The notes beneath the pieces were generated by a model that saw only the letters and a list, made by a program, of their open reading frames with translations, was not told the origin of the DNA and did no database searches. Positions 44,266 through 53,777 of a stretch of DNA of 64,000 nucleotides are shown piece by piece. Position numbers and translations under genes: made by a program. The first letter of the stretch is position 1, and every line of letters starts with the position of its first letter. This stretch comes from Clostridium sp. JN-9 (GTDB lineage Bacteria; Bacillota; Clostridia; Clostridiales; Clostridiaceae): NCBI RefSeq assembly GCF_004103695.1, contig NZ_CP035280.1, positions 1,798,001 to 1,862,000 of the forward strand, read 5' to 3'.

Positions 44266-44733
44266 ATGATGAACAAAGTAAAATTAACAGAGTCAGGTAA
44301 GAAAAAGCTGGAAGACGAACTTGAGTATTTAAAAACCGTAAAAAGAGTTGAAATAAAGGAAGCTCTAAAATCTGCAAGAGCTCAGGGCGATTTAAGTGAA
44401 AATGCAGATTATAGTGCAGCTAAAGATGATCAGTCCATGACAGAAACAAGAATACTTGAATTAGAAGCACAGTTAAAAAATGCAATTGTAGTTGAATCAA
44501 GTGAATCAGACAATATATTTGATGTTAACAAGAAAGCACTTGTTAAATTTTATGATATTGATGAAACTGAAGAGGTTACTTTGGTTAGTTCCGTTGAAGC
44601 TGATGTTAAGAATATGAAGATAAGTATTGATTCACCACTTGGAAAAGCCCTTTACAAATTAGAGGTGGGAAAAATAACTCAGGTTGAGTCCCCTGATGGG
44701 AAATACCAGGTAGAAGTTATAAAAATACTTTAA
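44266..44733 (+). CDS. greA: Transcription elongation factor GreA
   Basis: The 155-residue protein has the N-terminal coiled-coil (KLTESGKKKLEDELEYLKT through LSENADYSAAKDDQSMTETRI, about 4-62) with the acidic tip residues in DLSENADY, and a C-terminal FKBP-like domain (SPLGKALYKLEVGKI near 126-140). It promotes cleavage of backtracked RNA by RNA polymerase. The length is near the usual 158. It starts ATG-ATG behind GGCGGTG. Confidence 0.93.
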   Translation: MMNKVKLTESGKKKLEDELEYLKTVKRVEIKEALKSARAQGDLSENADYSAAKDDQSMTETRILELEAQLKNAIVVESSESDNIFDVNKKALVKFYDIDETEEVTLVSSVEADVKNMKISIDSPLGKALYKLEVGKITQVESPDGKYQVEVIKIL

Positions 44734-44747
44734 AGCATATTACAAAT

Positions 44748-44783
44748 AAAAACTGCTGGCATAAGCTATTGCCGGCAGTTTTT
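44748..44783 (+). terminator. Terminator of greA
   Basis: AAAAACTGCTGGCA pairs with TGCCGGCAGTTTTT with one G-T wobble; a T run follows. Confidence 0.88.
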
Positions 44784-44871
44784 ATTATTTAAAATTAGCT
44801 GCATGTATATCATTTTACATGAAGCAATAGTAAAATTATAAATATAGTTATATTTATAAGGAGGAAATTTT

Positions 44872-45651
44872 ATGAATTCAACACTTCAGTTACTAAAAGA
44901 TCGTTTTTCTTTAAGAAAATATGCCGATAAAGAAATTACAGATGAGGATTTAAATGCTATTATTGATGCAGCTATTGGTGCACCAACAGCTGGAAACATG
45001 ATGATGTATTCTATTATAGTAGTAAAGGATAAAAATAAAAAATATATTCTAAGTAAAACCTGTGATAATCAGCCTTTTATAGCAAATACACCTGTTATCT
45101 TAATATTTGTCGCAGATTGCAAACGATGGTTTGATTATTATAATTTAAGTAATGTAAAGGACTTCTGCCTAAATAAGAAGATGCCCTTTACTGCTCCTGA
45201 TATATCAAATTTACTTTTGGCATCAAGTGATGCATTAATAGCTGCTGAAAATGCTGTAATAGCTGCGGAGTCACTTTCTATTGGCTCATGCTATATAGGA
45301 GATATAATGGAAAAATATGAAATTCATAAAGAATTATTAAAACTTCCTGAATATACTTTTCCGGTGGCAATGCTGTGTATGGGATATTATCCGGAAAATG
45401 CAGTTAGAAAACCCAGAGTAAGATTTAAAAAAGATTATATTGTTTTTAATGAAGAATATAAAATTCTTAAAAATGAAGAAATTATAGATATGTTTAGTGA
45501 AAAAGAAAAAAGTTTCTTTAAAGAGAATAAATATGGTGCTGAAAACTATGGACAGATGCATTATAGCTTTAAAACAGGCTCAGATTTTTCTAAAGAAATG
45601 GCAAGATCAGTGAAAGAAGCAATAAAGCAATGGAATGGAGATGAACTATAA
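44872..45651 (+). CDS. Nitroreductase-family flavoprotein
   Basis: The 259-residue protein has the FMN-binding N-terminal motif DRFSLRKYADKEITDEDL (about 10-27), GAPTAGNMMMYSIIVV, and ESLSIGSCYIGDI (about 135-147). Such enzymes reduce nitro compounds, flavins or quinones with NAD(P)H. The last ~60 residues (SEKEKSFFKENKYG onwards) extend past a normal nitroreductase core and are helical. The physiological substrate is unknown. It begins behind AAGGAGG. Confidence 0.88.
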   Translation: MNSTLQLLKDRFSLRKYADKEITDEDLNAIIDAAIGAPTAGNMMMYSIIVVKDKNKKYILSKTCDNQPFIANTPVILIFVADCKRWFDYYNLSNVKDFCLNKKMPFTAPDISNLLLASSDALIAAENAVIAAESLSIGSCYIGDIMEKYEIHKELLKLPEYTFPVAMLCMGYYPENAVRKPRVRFKKDYIVFNEEYKILKNEEIIDMFSEKEKSFFKENKYGAENYGQMHYSFKTGSDFSKEMARSVKEAIKQWNGDEL

Positions 45652-45703
45652 CATTTTACTAAAACATGCCCCGGGAGATTAGTCTCCTAGGGCCATATTG
45701 CCG

Positions 45704-46666
45704 CTATTTTTCATTGCTTATAACATTGTCATATATTACTTTTGATATTTGTCCAATTAATTCATTTGCATCAGGTACATCTTTTGTAAGAATAACCAGG
45801 ATATATGGATCTTTTGTATAAACAATTCCCATATCATTCACATACTCATTATAATCACCTATTTTATGTGCTACTATGTGCTGAGGAATTAATTTATCTA
45901 TCCTATCATGATAAATTGTATTTTCCATTAAATTAATTAAGTTTTGATAATATGGATTATTATCAGGGTTTTCGTACAGCCTTTCTAAAATTTGTAACGA
46001 ATCATAAGCTGTAGTATAGTTATCACTTCGGTCTACATTGTGTCCTAATATACTTTCCAAATAATTAAACCTGTTATCAGTCCCAATTCTATCCAGCAGC
46101 ATATTTATGGCAATGTTATCAGAATATATTATGGAGTATCTGCTTAAATCACTTACAGCTATAGGCTTGGATAAATCCTGGCCCTGCAGGATTCCAGCTC
46201 CATCCTCATAATCTTCATCAGTGTATGTTAGTTTTTCATTTTTGTTTATTTTGCCTTCATATACCATATCATAAAGAAGCATATTTATAGGAACTTTTAC
46301 AGTACTGGCTGCCAAAAAACTCATATTTTCATTTATCATAATGCTGTCACCAGTATTGATATCATAATATGCCACTGCAACATTATTTTTATTGCTGCCT
46401 ATTGTGCTGTCAATTTTTATCTTTAGATCATTCAGCCTGGAGTTTCTATTAAGGAAATTCATCTGTCTGGCTTTCTTCTTCTTGGTTATTATCATGCTTT
46501 GTTTATCATATAAATATTCAGTATTCAATGTATTTACCTTATTAGATTGAATTATATTGTTTGTTTTTGCATTTATTTTAGAAGAGTTATATAATAACGG
46601 AGCTGATATAAGAAAAAACAATATTAAGTCAACTAAATATACCTTAATTTTATTTTTCATAGTCAA
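45704..46666 (-). CDS. Class A beta-lactamase-like serine hydrolase
   Basis: The 320-residue protein has an N-terminal signal or anchor (VYLVDLILFFLISAPLLYN). A beta-lactamase fold follows with SxxK in AASTVKVPI (about 122-125), SDN in YSDNIAINML (about 180-182) and HKIGDYN (about 265), in which KIG replaces the KTG box. An intact SxxK-SDN-KxG set makes an active serine hydrolase possible, but class A enzymes need an Omega-loop Glu (ExxxN) that is not clear here. It could therefore be a DD-peptidase-like or penicillin-binding relative rather than a resistance enzyme. Confidence 0.82.
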   Translation of the reverse strand: MTMKNKIKVYLVDLILFFLISAPLLYNSSKINAKTNNIIQSNKVNTLNTEYLYDKQSMIITKKKKARQMNFLNRNSRLNDLKIKIDSTIGSNKNNVAVAYYDINTGDSIMINENMSFLAASTVKVPINMLLYDMVYEGKINKNEKLTYTDEDYEDGAGILQGQDLSKPIAVSDLSRYSIIYSDNIAINMLLDRIGTDNRFNYLESILGHNVDRSDNYTTAYDSLQILERLYENPDNNPYYQNLINLMENTIYHDRIDKLIPQHIVAHKIGDYNEYVNDMGIVYTKDPYILVILTKDVPDANELIGQISKVIYDNVISNEK

Positions 46667-46676
46667 ATAACCTCAT

Positions 46677-46979
46677 TTAATTTTTATCTAAAACATCCTT
46701 TTCCCTAATTACATCTATTTCATTTTGCTTTTTCTCCTGCTCCAGCTGGTTAATTCTTTTTAATAGCTGTTTATTTTCATATTTTATTTTAAGTTCTCTT
46801 TTAACCCCAAGAAGTGCTGCTATAATAGCACCTATAGCTGCAGAAATAAATATAATCAGAGCTAAAGAAACATTAAATTTTGCAAATAATAAACTTATTG
46901 AAATTGCTGCTGCATTTTGGATGGCAAATATGGAAATGAACAATGCAAAAATTAAAGAAATTATAAATGCAAATCTCAT
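46677..46979 (-). CDS. LapA-domain small membrane protein
   Basis: The 100-residue protein (ATG 46977-46979 behind GGGAGGTG) has two hydrophobic segments (FAFIISLIFALFISIFAIQNAAAISISLLFAKF and LALIIFISAAIGAIIAALLG) followed by a coiled coil (LKIKYENKQLLKRINQLEQEKKQ). This is the LapA/DUF1049 architecture found in proteins of envelope assembly. It lies 10 bp upstream of the beta-lactamase-like gene, in the same direction, so they share a transcript. Confidence 0.82.
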   Translation of the reverse strand: MRFAFIISLIFALFISIFAIQNAAAISISLLFAKFNVSLALIIFISAAIGAIIAALLGVKRELKIKYENKQLLKRINQLEQEKKQNEIDVIREKDVLDKN

Positions 46980-47028
46980 ATTATTCACCTCCCGCCTTTT
47001 ATAAAATATTCACATGTAAATTATATCA

Positions 47029-50000
47029 CTATTCTAATTCAATTAACAATTCGCCAGATGTAACCTGTTTTCCTTCATCTGAATATATTTTTTTAACAAT
47101 ACCACAAACAGGAGCAGTAATGTTTGTTTCCATTTTCATTGCTTCAATTACTGCTAAGCTCTGGGCAGTTTTAACTGTATCTCCTTCTTTAACTAGCAGC
47201 TTTACTAATTTCCCAGGAATGCTGGCTCCAATTTCATTTATATTTTCTTTATCTGCCATAGTAACCATTTCCTCAGAATTAGATTCCTTTGTATTAGCAG
47301 CATTATCTTTAATAGAAACTTCTCTTCTGTTTCCATTAACTTCATAAACAACAATCCTGTTCCCATATTTGTCTGCTTTTCTGATTTCAAGCATTTTTAC
47401 AATTAATACTTTGCCTTCTGCAATTTTTATCTCACTTATTTCTCCTTCTCTTAATCCATGGAAGAAAACGTCACTGCCCATATTGCTTAAATCTCCATAT
47501 TGGTTAATGAACCTTAAATAATCCTCAAATACCTCTGGATATAAAGCATAACTAATAATATCCTTATTACTGAATTTAATTTTATATTTTTCAGTTAAAT
47601 ATTTATTTATTTTCTCAAAGTCTTCAGGAGGAAGAAGTTCACCGGGTCTCCCCTGAATTGGTTTTTCGCCCTTTAATATAAGCTTTTGCAGTTTATCAGG
47701 GAACCCATCTTTAGGCTGACCCATCATTCCCTTAAAATATGATACTGCGGAGTCAGGGAATGTTAAATTAGCTGCCTTGTCATAAATATTTTCAGGTGTT
47801 AAATCATTCTTCACCATGAAAATAGCCAAATCTCCCACCACTTTGGAAGAAGGTGTAACTTTTACAATATCTCCTAACATGATATTTACTTTTCTATACA
47901 TATCCTTTATTTCATCAAATCTATGACCTAATCCGAAGCTTTCAATCTGAGGTTTTAAATTAGAATATTGCCCACCGGGTATTTCAAATTTGTATATTTC
48001 TGCAGAGCCTGTTTTTAACCCACTTTCAAATTTTTTATAAACAGGTCTCACAGCACTCCAATATTCTGACAGTTTTTGTATTTCATCTAATTTCAATCCT
48101 GTTTCTCTTTCTGTATTTTCTAAAGCTGCTACTACTGAATTTAATGCTGGCTGACTTGTGAGGCCTGACATACTGTTGAAAGCTGTATCTACAATATCAA
48201 CTCCTGCGTGAGCAGCCATGAGTACAGTAGCTACTCCGTTTCCGGTAGTATCATGAGTATGAAGATGTATTGGTATACCAATCTCACTCTTTAAAGCACT
48301 AACCAGTTTATAAGCTGCATAAGGTTTCAATAAAGCAGACATATCTTTTATTCCTAAGATATGAGCCCCCATTTTTTCAATTTCCTTTGCCATATCTATA
48401 TAGTATTGAAGTGAATATTTATCTCTTTTCGTGTCAAGAATATCCCCTGTATAGCACATGCACACTTCTGCAATCTTTCTCTGCTTTAAAACTTCCTCTG
48501 TGGAAACTTCCATTCCCTTTAACCAGTTAAGTGAATCAAATATCCTAAATACATCAATGCCAGATTCAGATGATTCTTTTATAAACTCTTTAATAACATT
48601 GTCAGGATAGTTTTTATAGCCAACTGCATTAGCACCTCTTAATAACATTTGAAAAAGTATATTAGGAACTTTTTCTCTTAATTTTACTAATCTGTCCCAT
48701 GGAGATTCCTTTAAAAATCTGTAAGCTACATCAAAGGTTGCTCCTCCCCACATTTCCATAGAAAAAAGGTCCTTTGCCAGCACACTTTCAGCTCTAGCTA
48801 TTTTTGTCATATCTATAGTTCTCATTCTGGTAGCCATAAGTGATTGCTGCGCATCTCTCATTGTAGTATCTGTAAGTAAAAGCTTATTTTGCTTTTTTAT
48901 CCAGCTCACCACTCCATTTGGTCCCTGTTCATCTAAAATCTGCTTTGTTCCCCTAAGAGTTGAATCTATAGATACCTTTGGGATAACTGGCACATCAAAA
49001 TCCTTTTTATGTCCATGTGTTTCATTAACAACCTTTTCTCCAATAAACTTTAGTATTCTCTGCTCATCATCTAATTTAGTATAAATATCAAATAATTCAG
49101 GATTTTCGGATATAAAGCTGGTATCACATTCACCTTTTAAGAACTTTTCGTGATTTAAAACATTTATTAAAAAGTCAACATTTGTTTTTACACCTGATAT
49201 TTTTATTTCTTTTATAGCTCTTGTTGCTTTTCTTACAGCGTCAGCAAATGTTCTTGACCAGGCTGTTGTTTTTACAAGAAGGCTGTCATAATATGGGCTG
49301 ATAACAGCACCAGTAAATCCATTTCCTCCATCCAGTCTTATTCCAAAACCTGACCCAGTTCTGTATACATCTATTTTCCCCGTATCAGGAGCAAAGTTAT
49401 TAGCTGGATCTTCTGTAGTTACCCTGCATTGAATTGCACATCCTCTTGGATTAATGTCACTTTGAGATCTTATTCCAATTTCATTTGAATCCAATGTATA
49501 TCCTTCTGCAATTAAAATCTGACTTTGAACAATATCTACACCTGTAACCATTTCTGTAATTGTATGCTCTACTTGAATTCTAGGATTCATTTCAATAAAA
49601 TAATGATTTCCCATTTTATCAACTAAAAATTCTAATGTTCCTGCACTGGAATATCCAACACTTTCTGCGATTTTTACTGCATCACTGCATATTTCTCTTC
49701 TTTTTTCATTGGATAGAGAAATAGCAGGAGTAAATTCAATTACCTTTTGATGTCTTCTTTGTATTGAACAATCTCTTTCGTATAAGTGAACTATATTTCC
49801 TGATTTGTCTCCTAAAACTTGAATTTCTATGTGTTTAGGATTTTTTAAATATTTTTCAATAAAAACATCATCAATACCAAAAGCTTTTTTTGCTTCATTT
49901 CTAGCACTTTTATATGCTTCAATAAGATCTTCAGCTCTGTTTACTACTCTCATTCCTCTGCCGCCGCCTCCGGCAGCTGCTTTTACCATAACTGGATATC

Positions 50001-50466
50001 CGCAGATTTCAGCAAACTCTCTGGCTTCTTTTTCACTTTTTATTGGCTGCTGCACACCTGGTATTGTTGGTACTCCACAAGATTTTGCTGTTATTTTGGA
50101 TGCTATTTTGTCACCCATCTTCTCCATTACATTCCAGCTTGGACCAATAAATTCAATTCCTGCTTCTTCACACTTTCTGGCAAAATCAGGATTTTCAGAT
50201 AAAAATCCATAACCAGGGTGTATTGCATCAACACCTTTTTTTAATGCCAGATTAATTATTTCATCTATATTTAAATATGCTTCAACAGGTCCCTTATCCT
50301 TTCCTATTAAATATGCTTCATCAGCTTTTGTTCTAAAAAGCGATAATTTATCTTCCTCTGAATAAATTGCCACTGTTCTAATTCCAAGCTCTTCACATGC
50401 TCTAAATATTCTAATTGCAATTTCTCCTCTATTTGCAACTAAAACTCTTTTAAATTTCTTTATCAT
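47029..50466 (-). CDS. pyc: Pyruvate carboxylase
   Basis: The 1145-residue single-chain enzyme makes oxaloacetate from pyruvate, bicarbonate and ATP. In order it has biotin carboxylase (1-~460; VKAAAGGGGRGMRV ATP loop, MNPRIQVEHTITEM), carboxyltransferase (~530-~1000; LLTDTTMRDAQQSLMATRMRT with the metal-binding Asp, HLHTHDTTGNG), and a C-terminal biotinyl domain with EAMKMETN (lysine biotinylated). It feeds the reductive TCA branch and amino-acid synthesis. The start follows CCAGGAGG. Length and domains are normal. Confidence 0.98.
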   Translation of the reverse strand: MIKKFKRVLVANRGEIAIRIFRACEELGIRTVAIYSEEDKLSLFRTKADEAYLIGKDKGPVEAYLNIDEIINLALKKGVDAIHPGYGFLSENPDFARKCEEAGIEFIGPSWNVMEKMGDKIASKITAKSCGVPTIPGVQQPIKSEKEAREFAEICGYPVMVKAAAGGGGRGMRVVNRAEDLIEAYKSARNEAKKAFGIDDVFIEKYLKNPKHIEIQVLGDKSGNIVHLYERDCSIQRRHQKVIEFTPAISLSNEKRREICSDAVKIAESVGYSSAGTLEFLVDKMGNHYFIEMNPRIQVEHTITEMVTGVDIVQSQILIAEGYTLDSNEIGIRSQSDINPRGCAIQCRVTTEDPANNFAPDTGKIDVYRTGSGFGIRLDGGNGFTGAVISPYYDSLLVKTTAWSRTFADAVRKATRAIKEIKISGVKTNVDFLINVLNHEKFLKGECDTSFISENPELFDIYTKLDDEQRILKFIGEKVVNETHGHKKDFDVPVIPKVSIDSTLRGTKQILDEQGPNGVVSWIKKQNKLLLTDTTMRDAQQSLMATRMRTIDMTKIARAESVLAKDLFSMEMWGGATFDVAYRFLKESPWDRLVKLREKVPNILFQMLLRGANAVGYKNYPDNVIKEFIKESSESGIDVFRIFDSLNWLKGMEVSTEEVLKQRKIAEVCMCYTGDILDTKRDKYSLQYYIDMAKEIEKMGAHILGIKDMSALLKPYAAYKLVSALKSEIGIPIHLHTHDTTGNGVATVLMAAHAGVDIVDTAFNSMSGLTSQPALNSVVAALENTERETGLKLDEIQKLSEYWSAVRPVYKKFESGLKTGSAEIYKFEIPGGQYSNLKPQIESFGLGHRFDEIKDMYRKVNIMLGDIVKVTPSSKVVGDLAIFMVKNDLTPENIYDKAANLTFPDSAVSYFKGMMGQPKDGFPDKLQKLILKGEKPIQGRPGELLPPEDFEKINKYLTEKYKIKFSNKDIISYALYPEVFEDYLRFINQYGDLSNMGSDVFFHGLREGEISEIKIAEGKVLIVKMLEIRKADKYGNRIVVYEVNGNRREVSIKDNAANTKESNSEEMVTMADKENINEIGASIPGKLVKLLVKEGDTVKTAQSLAVIEAMKMETNITAPVCGIVKKIYSDEGKQVTSGELLIELE

Positions 50467-50578
50467 TAAATATCCTCCTGGTAAAACACCAATTTTAATA
50501 ATTATAGTATGATATTATCATTGTAAATGAAGTTTTATATTATTTCAACTTGCAATTTTATTATATGCTGTAATTAAA

Positions 50579-50604
50579 AAAGGAACAGTTGACCTGTTCC
50601 TTTT
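50579..50604 (-). terminator. Terminator of the activase operon
   Basis: AAAGGAACAG pairs with CTGTTCCTTT across a short loop; T run on the reverse strand. It overlaps the stop codon of the activase gene. Confidence 0.88.
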
Positions 50605-51565
50605 AAACTGCCTTTTCAGATTTATTGCTCCATTTACCGCATCTATCTCCAATGCAGCCAATGGCTTCACTATTTTTTAATATTTTAACTACCTCACATC
50701 TATTTACACATCCTGAGCATTCGAAGCTTTTAGATGTAAAGTTACAGTCAGATATATTAAATCCTTTAAAGCCTGTATATTTCTTGCTTTTAACTGCTTC
50801 CTTAGCTAATATGGCAGCACCTATGGCTCCCATTAATCCATGATATTTGGGGACAGTTACCTGACAGTTTAATACTTTTTCAAAAACCATTTTCATTCCT
50901 TTATTGGCAGCAACACCGCCCTGAAAAAATATTTTTTCTTTTATATCTTTACCTTTACCAACGTTATTCAGGTAGTTCCTTACTAAGGCTTCGCAGAGTC
51001 CTCTGACTATATCTTCCTGTTTGTATCCTATCTGCTGCTTATGTATCATATCTGACTCTGCAAACACAGCACATCTTCCTGCTATTCTAACTGGATTATT
51101 AGATTTCAGAGCCAAATCACCAAACTCTTCTATTGGTATTCCAAGTCTTTCTGCCTGTCTATCTAAAAATGAACCAGTACCAGCAGCACACACAGTATTC
51201 ATTGCAAAATCTGTAACTATACCATCTTTAATAATTATTATTTTTGAATCCTGGCCGCCAATTTCTATAATTGTTTTTATTTCAGGATCAATATCAAGTG
51301 ATGCCACAGCATGAGCAGTAATTTCATTTTTTACTGCATCTGCACCAACCAGAAAGGATGATATTTTTCTTCCGCTTCCTGTGGTACCTACTGATTGTAT
51401 TTCAGAATCTTTGTATTTTTTTTTCAATATATTAAAACCTTCCTGAATTACCTTTACTGGTTTACCCATAGTTCTTAAATATAATCCATCAATTACATTA
51501 TTATTGTCATCAGTAAGAACTATATCAGTACTTACTGAGCCAACATCAATTCCCATATTGTACAT
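50603..51565 (-). CDS. 2-hydroxyacyl-CoA dehydratase activase (COG1924-like)
   Basis: The 320-residue ATPase (ATG 51563-51565, behind AAAGGAG) belongs to the BadF/BcrA/HgdC family. GIDVGSVSTDIVL (about 5-17) is the phosphate loop, GGQDSKIIII (about 93-102) the second, and CAAGTGSFLDRQ (about 121-132) plus GRCAVFAESDM (about 157-167) hold the Cys that bind a [4Fe-4S] cluster between subunits. Such activases inject one electron into a dehydratase or reductase at the cost of ATP. The C-terminal Cys cluster CSGCVNRCE and CIGDRC is an addition. It overlaps the upstream gene by 20 bp. Confidence 0.9.
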   Translation of the reverse strand: MYNMGIDVGSVSTDIVLTDDNNNVIDGLYLRTMGKPVKVIQEGFNILKKKYKDSEIQSVGTTGSGRKISSFLVGADAVKNEITAHAVASLDIDPEIKTIIEIGGQDSKIIIIKDGIVTDFAMNTVCAAGTGSFLDRQAERLGIPIEEFGDLALKSNNPVRIAGRCAVFAESDMIHKQQIGYKQEDIVRGLCEALVRNYLNNVGKGKDIKEKIFFQGGVAANKGMKMVFEKVLNCQVTVPKYHGLMGAIGAAILAKEAVKSKKYTGFKGFNISDCNFTSKSFECSGCVNRCEVVKILKNSEAIGCIGDRCGKWSNKSEKAV

Positions 51566-52643
51566 TTTTACTTCTCCTTTCAAGCAAATCTACAAAAGCC
51601 TCAATTCTAGTGTCATATCCTGATTCTCCAGTCATTTCATCCACAACCAGTGTCATAATTGGGAAATTCTTATCTCTTGCAATGGATGGCAGTATAGACT
51701 TAGAAACGATCTCAGGCATACAGCCCATTGGAAATATTTGAATTGCTCCGCTAAAGCCTTCTTTATGTGCCATGAGAGCTTCTCCAATACATTCACGGCC
51801 ATGGCCGCCTATGTAATAAGGAAGATATTCTTTTGATGCAATTCTTAAGTTTAATGAATTTAATTTTATTGCAGACAAAACAGCATCCTTAAACCACCAG
51901 CTGGGAGTTAATGATTTCCTTGTGGATACTCCCAGATCCATAAGCTTATCTTCAATGTATAAATTTGCAAATGGTTCTAATATAGTGTATATCTCACCTA
52001 TGATTTGTATTTTTATTGGATTTTTATATTTATCTAATTTTACTTCATTTATTTTTTTATTATATTTATTCATTACATTTAACATTTCATGTGAAGAATT
52101 ACATTTTATCGAATCACTTTTGCAATTATTCAGCAGAGTTTTTAATTCACCTTTATTTATCTCATAACCAGCAAGTAACCTTGCCTTTTTTTCTATATTA
52201 TCAATTAAATTAATAATCTTATATCCATTTAAGAGTGCAGTAAGCTTCTCTTTTGCTGTTTTACTGGATTTTTCTGATATAATATTTATTCTTCTCAAAA
52301 ATTCTTTATTTCCAATTGATGATGGCTTATCTAATACAATAAATTCAACATTATATCCAAGTTTTTTCATTATATTCATTTGTAATTCGCAGTATTCACC
52401 GTATCTGCATGGGCCGCAGCTTCCTGTTAAAACAATAGTATCTGCCCCCATTTTGATACTTTCAATGTAGTTACCTAATATAATCTTAAATGGCAGACAG
52501 ATTTCTTCTGGTGAAAATTTAGTGCCAATTATCAAAGCACTTTTGCTGCTCATAGGAGGAACAATACATTCTATGCCTAAATCATCTAAAATAGCTTTTG
52601 CAGCAAAATATGAATTGCCTAATAGTGGGAATGTAATCTTCAT
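51546..52643 (-). CDS. Dehydratase-like subunit, COG3580 type
   Basis: The 365-residue protein begins FPLLGNSYFAAKAILDDLG and contains KFSPEEICLPFKIILGNYIES (Cys-x-P, about 49-69) and GSCGPCRYGEYCELQM (about 74-89). These are Cys-rich pieces that resemble the 2-hydroxyglutaryl-CoA dehydratase beta-like fold. The late MPMGCMPEIVSK-like and VVDEMTGESGYDTRIEAFVDLLERR segments are characteristic. In larger clostridial proteins this is fused to an activase; here the pieces are separate genes. It overlaps the next upstream gene (52640) by 4 bp. Confidence 0.85.
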   Translation of the reverse strand: MKITFPLLGNSYFAAKAILDDLGIECIVPPMSSKSALIIGTKFSPEEICLPFKIILGNYIESIKMGADTIVLTGSCGPCRYGEYCELQMNIMKKLGYNVEFIVLDKPSSIGNKEFLRRINIISEKSSKTAKEKLTALLNGYKIINLIDNIEKKARLLAGYEINKGELKTLLNNCKSDSIKCNSSHEMLNVMNKYNKKINEVKLDKYKNPIKIQIIGEIYTILEPFANLYIEDKLMDLGVSTRKSLTPSWWFKDAVLSAIKLNSLNLRIASKEYLPYYIGGHGRECIGEALMAHKEGFSGAIQIFPMGCMPEIVSKSILPSIARDKNFPIMTLVVDEMTGESGYDTRIEAFVDLLERRSKNVQYGN

Positions 52644-53557
52644 ATTGCATTCACCTTCTCAACTATATTCTTCTTTCTATAAAGCATGTCTGTAAATGCT
52701 TCCAATCTTGTATCAAAACCAACTTCGCCAGTCTGCTCATCTATTTTTAACTCTAAGAAAGGAAAATCCTTTACCTGGTTTTTTATCAATTCAATTACTA
52801 TAGAATCAATGCCGCATGCGAAGGAAGATATGTATATAAATCCATCCACTGAACTGTCTTTATACATATTAAGTGCAAAGCCATACATTTTTCTTTCAAA
52901 GGTCCAAAATGGTTTTTTATATAAGCTGCTCATTTCATTATTTATTTCCTTTATATCTGCAAATTCTTCTGTAATTATGCCTATACCAAGTTTATTAAGT
53001 TTTCTCATAAGATTCATATTTGCATAGTTGTCATAAACATTGTATGGATGGCCTAATAAAGCAATCTTAATGCTAAAGTTTTCCTGGTTCATACCTAATT
53101 GAAAATTTTCTTGTTTATATAAAGCAGTTTTATATGCATTTTCTATTGTGCTTAAATTCTTTGTAAACTTTTTTCCAACCCTATAACACCATACTTTTAA
53201 ATGTTTTTTTGTATCTGCATATATTGGATCCTGAATAACCTGAGGTAAATCAGGTATATCATTCGTTATCATTTCACCAATTCCACAGAATTTGGGGCAG
53301 ATATATTCATCTTTATGCACTTTCATTATTCTGGGGATAAAAAGATAATCACATTTCCCTATTAAACTTGCACAATGACCATGAAAAATTTTAACTGGTA
53401 AACAAGCTTCGTCAACACAATATTTAATGCCATCATTTAATATTTCTTTATTGGTTTCTTCTGATGTTACTACATCCACACCTAAATTTATAAAAAAATT
53501 TAAATAGAAGGAACTATATTGGCAAAATAAAAGCCCTCTGGGTACGCCTACTCTCAC
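52640..53557 (-). CDS. Dehydratase-like subunit, COG3581/DUF2229 type
   Basis: The 305-residue protein begins RVGVPRGLLFCQYSSFY. It contains KYCVDEACLPVKIFHGHCASL (about 46-66), YICPKFCGIGEMI (about 86-98) and a late DEQTGEVGFDTRLEAFTDML. The CxxxxCxPxK and ICPKFCG motifs match the DUF2229 class. It is the first gene of a three-gene operon with COG3580- and COG1924-like proteins. These sets are thought to carry out radical-type or low-potential reductions; the substrate is not known. The divergent promoter region has two CCATGG-centred palindromes. Confidence 0.85.
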   Translation of the reverse strand: MRVGVPRGLLFCQYSSFYLNFFINLGVDVVTSEETNKEILNDGIKYCVDEACLPVKIFHGHCASLIGKCDYLFIPRIMKVHKDEYICPKFCGIGEMITNDIPDLPQVIQDPIYADTKKHLKVWCYRVGKKFTKNLSTIENAYKTALYKQENFQLGMNQENFSIKIALLGHPYNVYDNYANMNLMRKLNKLGIGIITEEFADIKEINNEMSSLYKKPFWTFERKMYGFALNMYKDSSVDGFIYISSFACGIDSIVIELIKNQVKDFPFLELKIDEQTGEVGFDTRLEAFTDMLYRKKNIVEKVNAI

Positions 53558-53641
53558 AATGATCTCTCCTTATAAAAAATAATACCTTAAAATTATTGAC
53601 GACTTTATAATAAAATATACATTATACAAATTATTATAATA

Positions 53642-53667
53642 ACTTATATTTCCATGGAAATATAAGT
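53642..53667. promoter_or_regulatory. Perfect 26-bp palindrome centred on CCATGG, site 1
   Basis: Each 13-bp arm mirrors the other exactly (ACTTATATTTCCA and TGGAAATATAAGT). The dyad is about 85 bp upstream of the COG3581 start codon and overlaps its promoter region, where a TATAAT lies near 53622-53627 on the reverse strand. Confidence 0.78.
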
Positions 53668-53692
53668 CACACACACGTAACTATTAAAAATT

Positions 53693-53712
53693 ACAATTTC
53701 CATGGTAATTGT
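53693..53712. promoter_or_regulatory. CCATGG-centred palindrome, site 2
   Basis: ACAATTTCCATGGTAATTGT is symmetric apart from one base pair. Together with site 1, 26 bp away, it forms a double operator in the divergent UbiA/activase intergenic region. The DtxR-type regulator downstream of ubiA is a candidate binder. Confidence 0.7.
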
Positions 53713-53777
53713 GTTATTATATACTTTGCATTATAAAAAAAGTACATATATAAAAAAATTCAAGGAAAGGTGTACAT

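Noticed and set aside
45660-45700. Hairpin GCCCCGGGAGA/TCTCCTAGGGC as a terminator
   Set aside because: The stem is imperfect and no T run follows on either strand, so I did not list it.
45704-46666. Antibiotic-resistance beta-lactamase
   Set aside because: The Omega-loop Glu needed for class A hydrolysis is not clear and the KTG box reads KIG, so I call only a beta-lactamase-like hydrolase.
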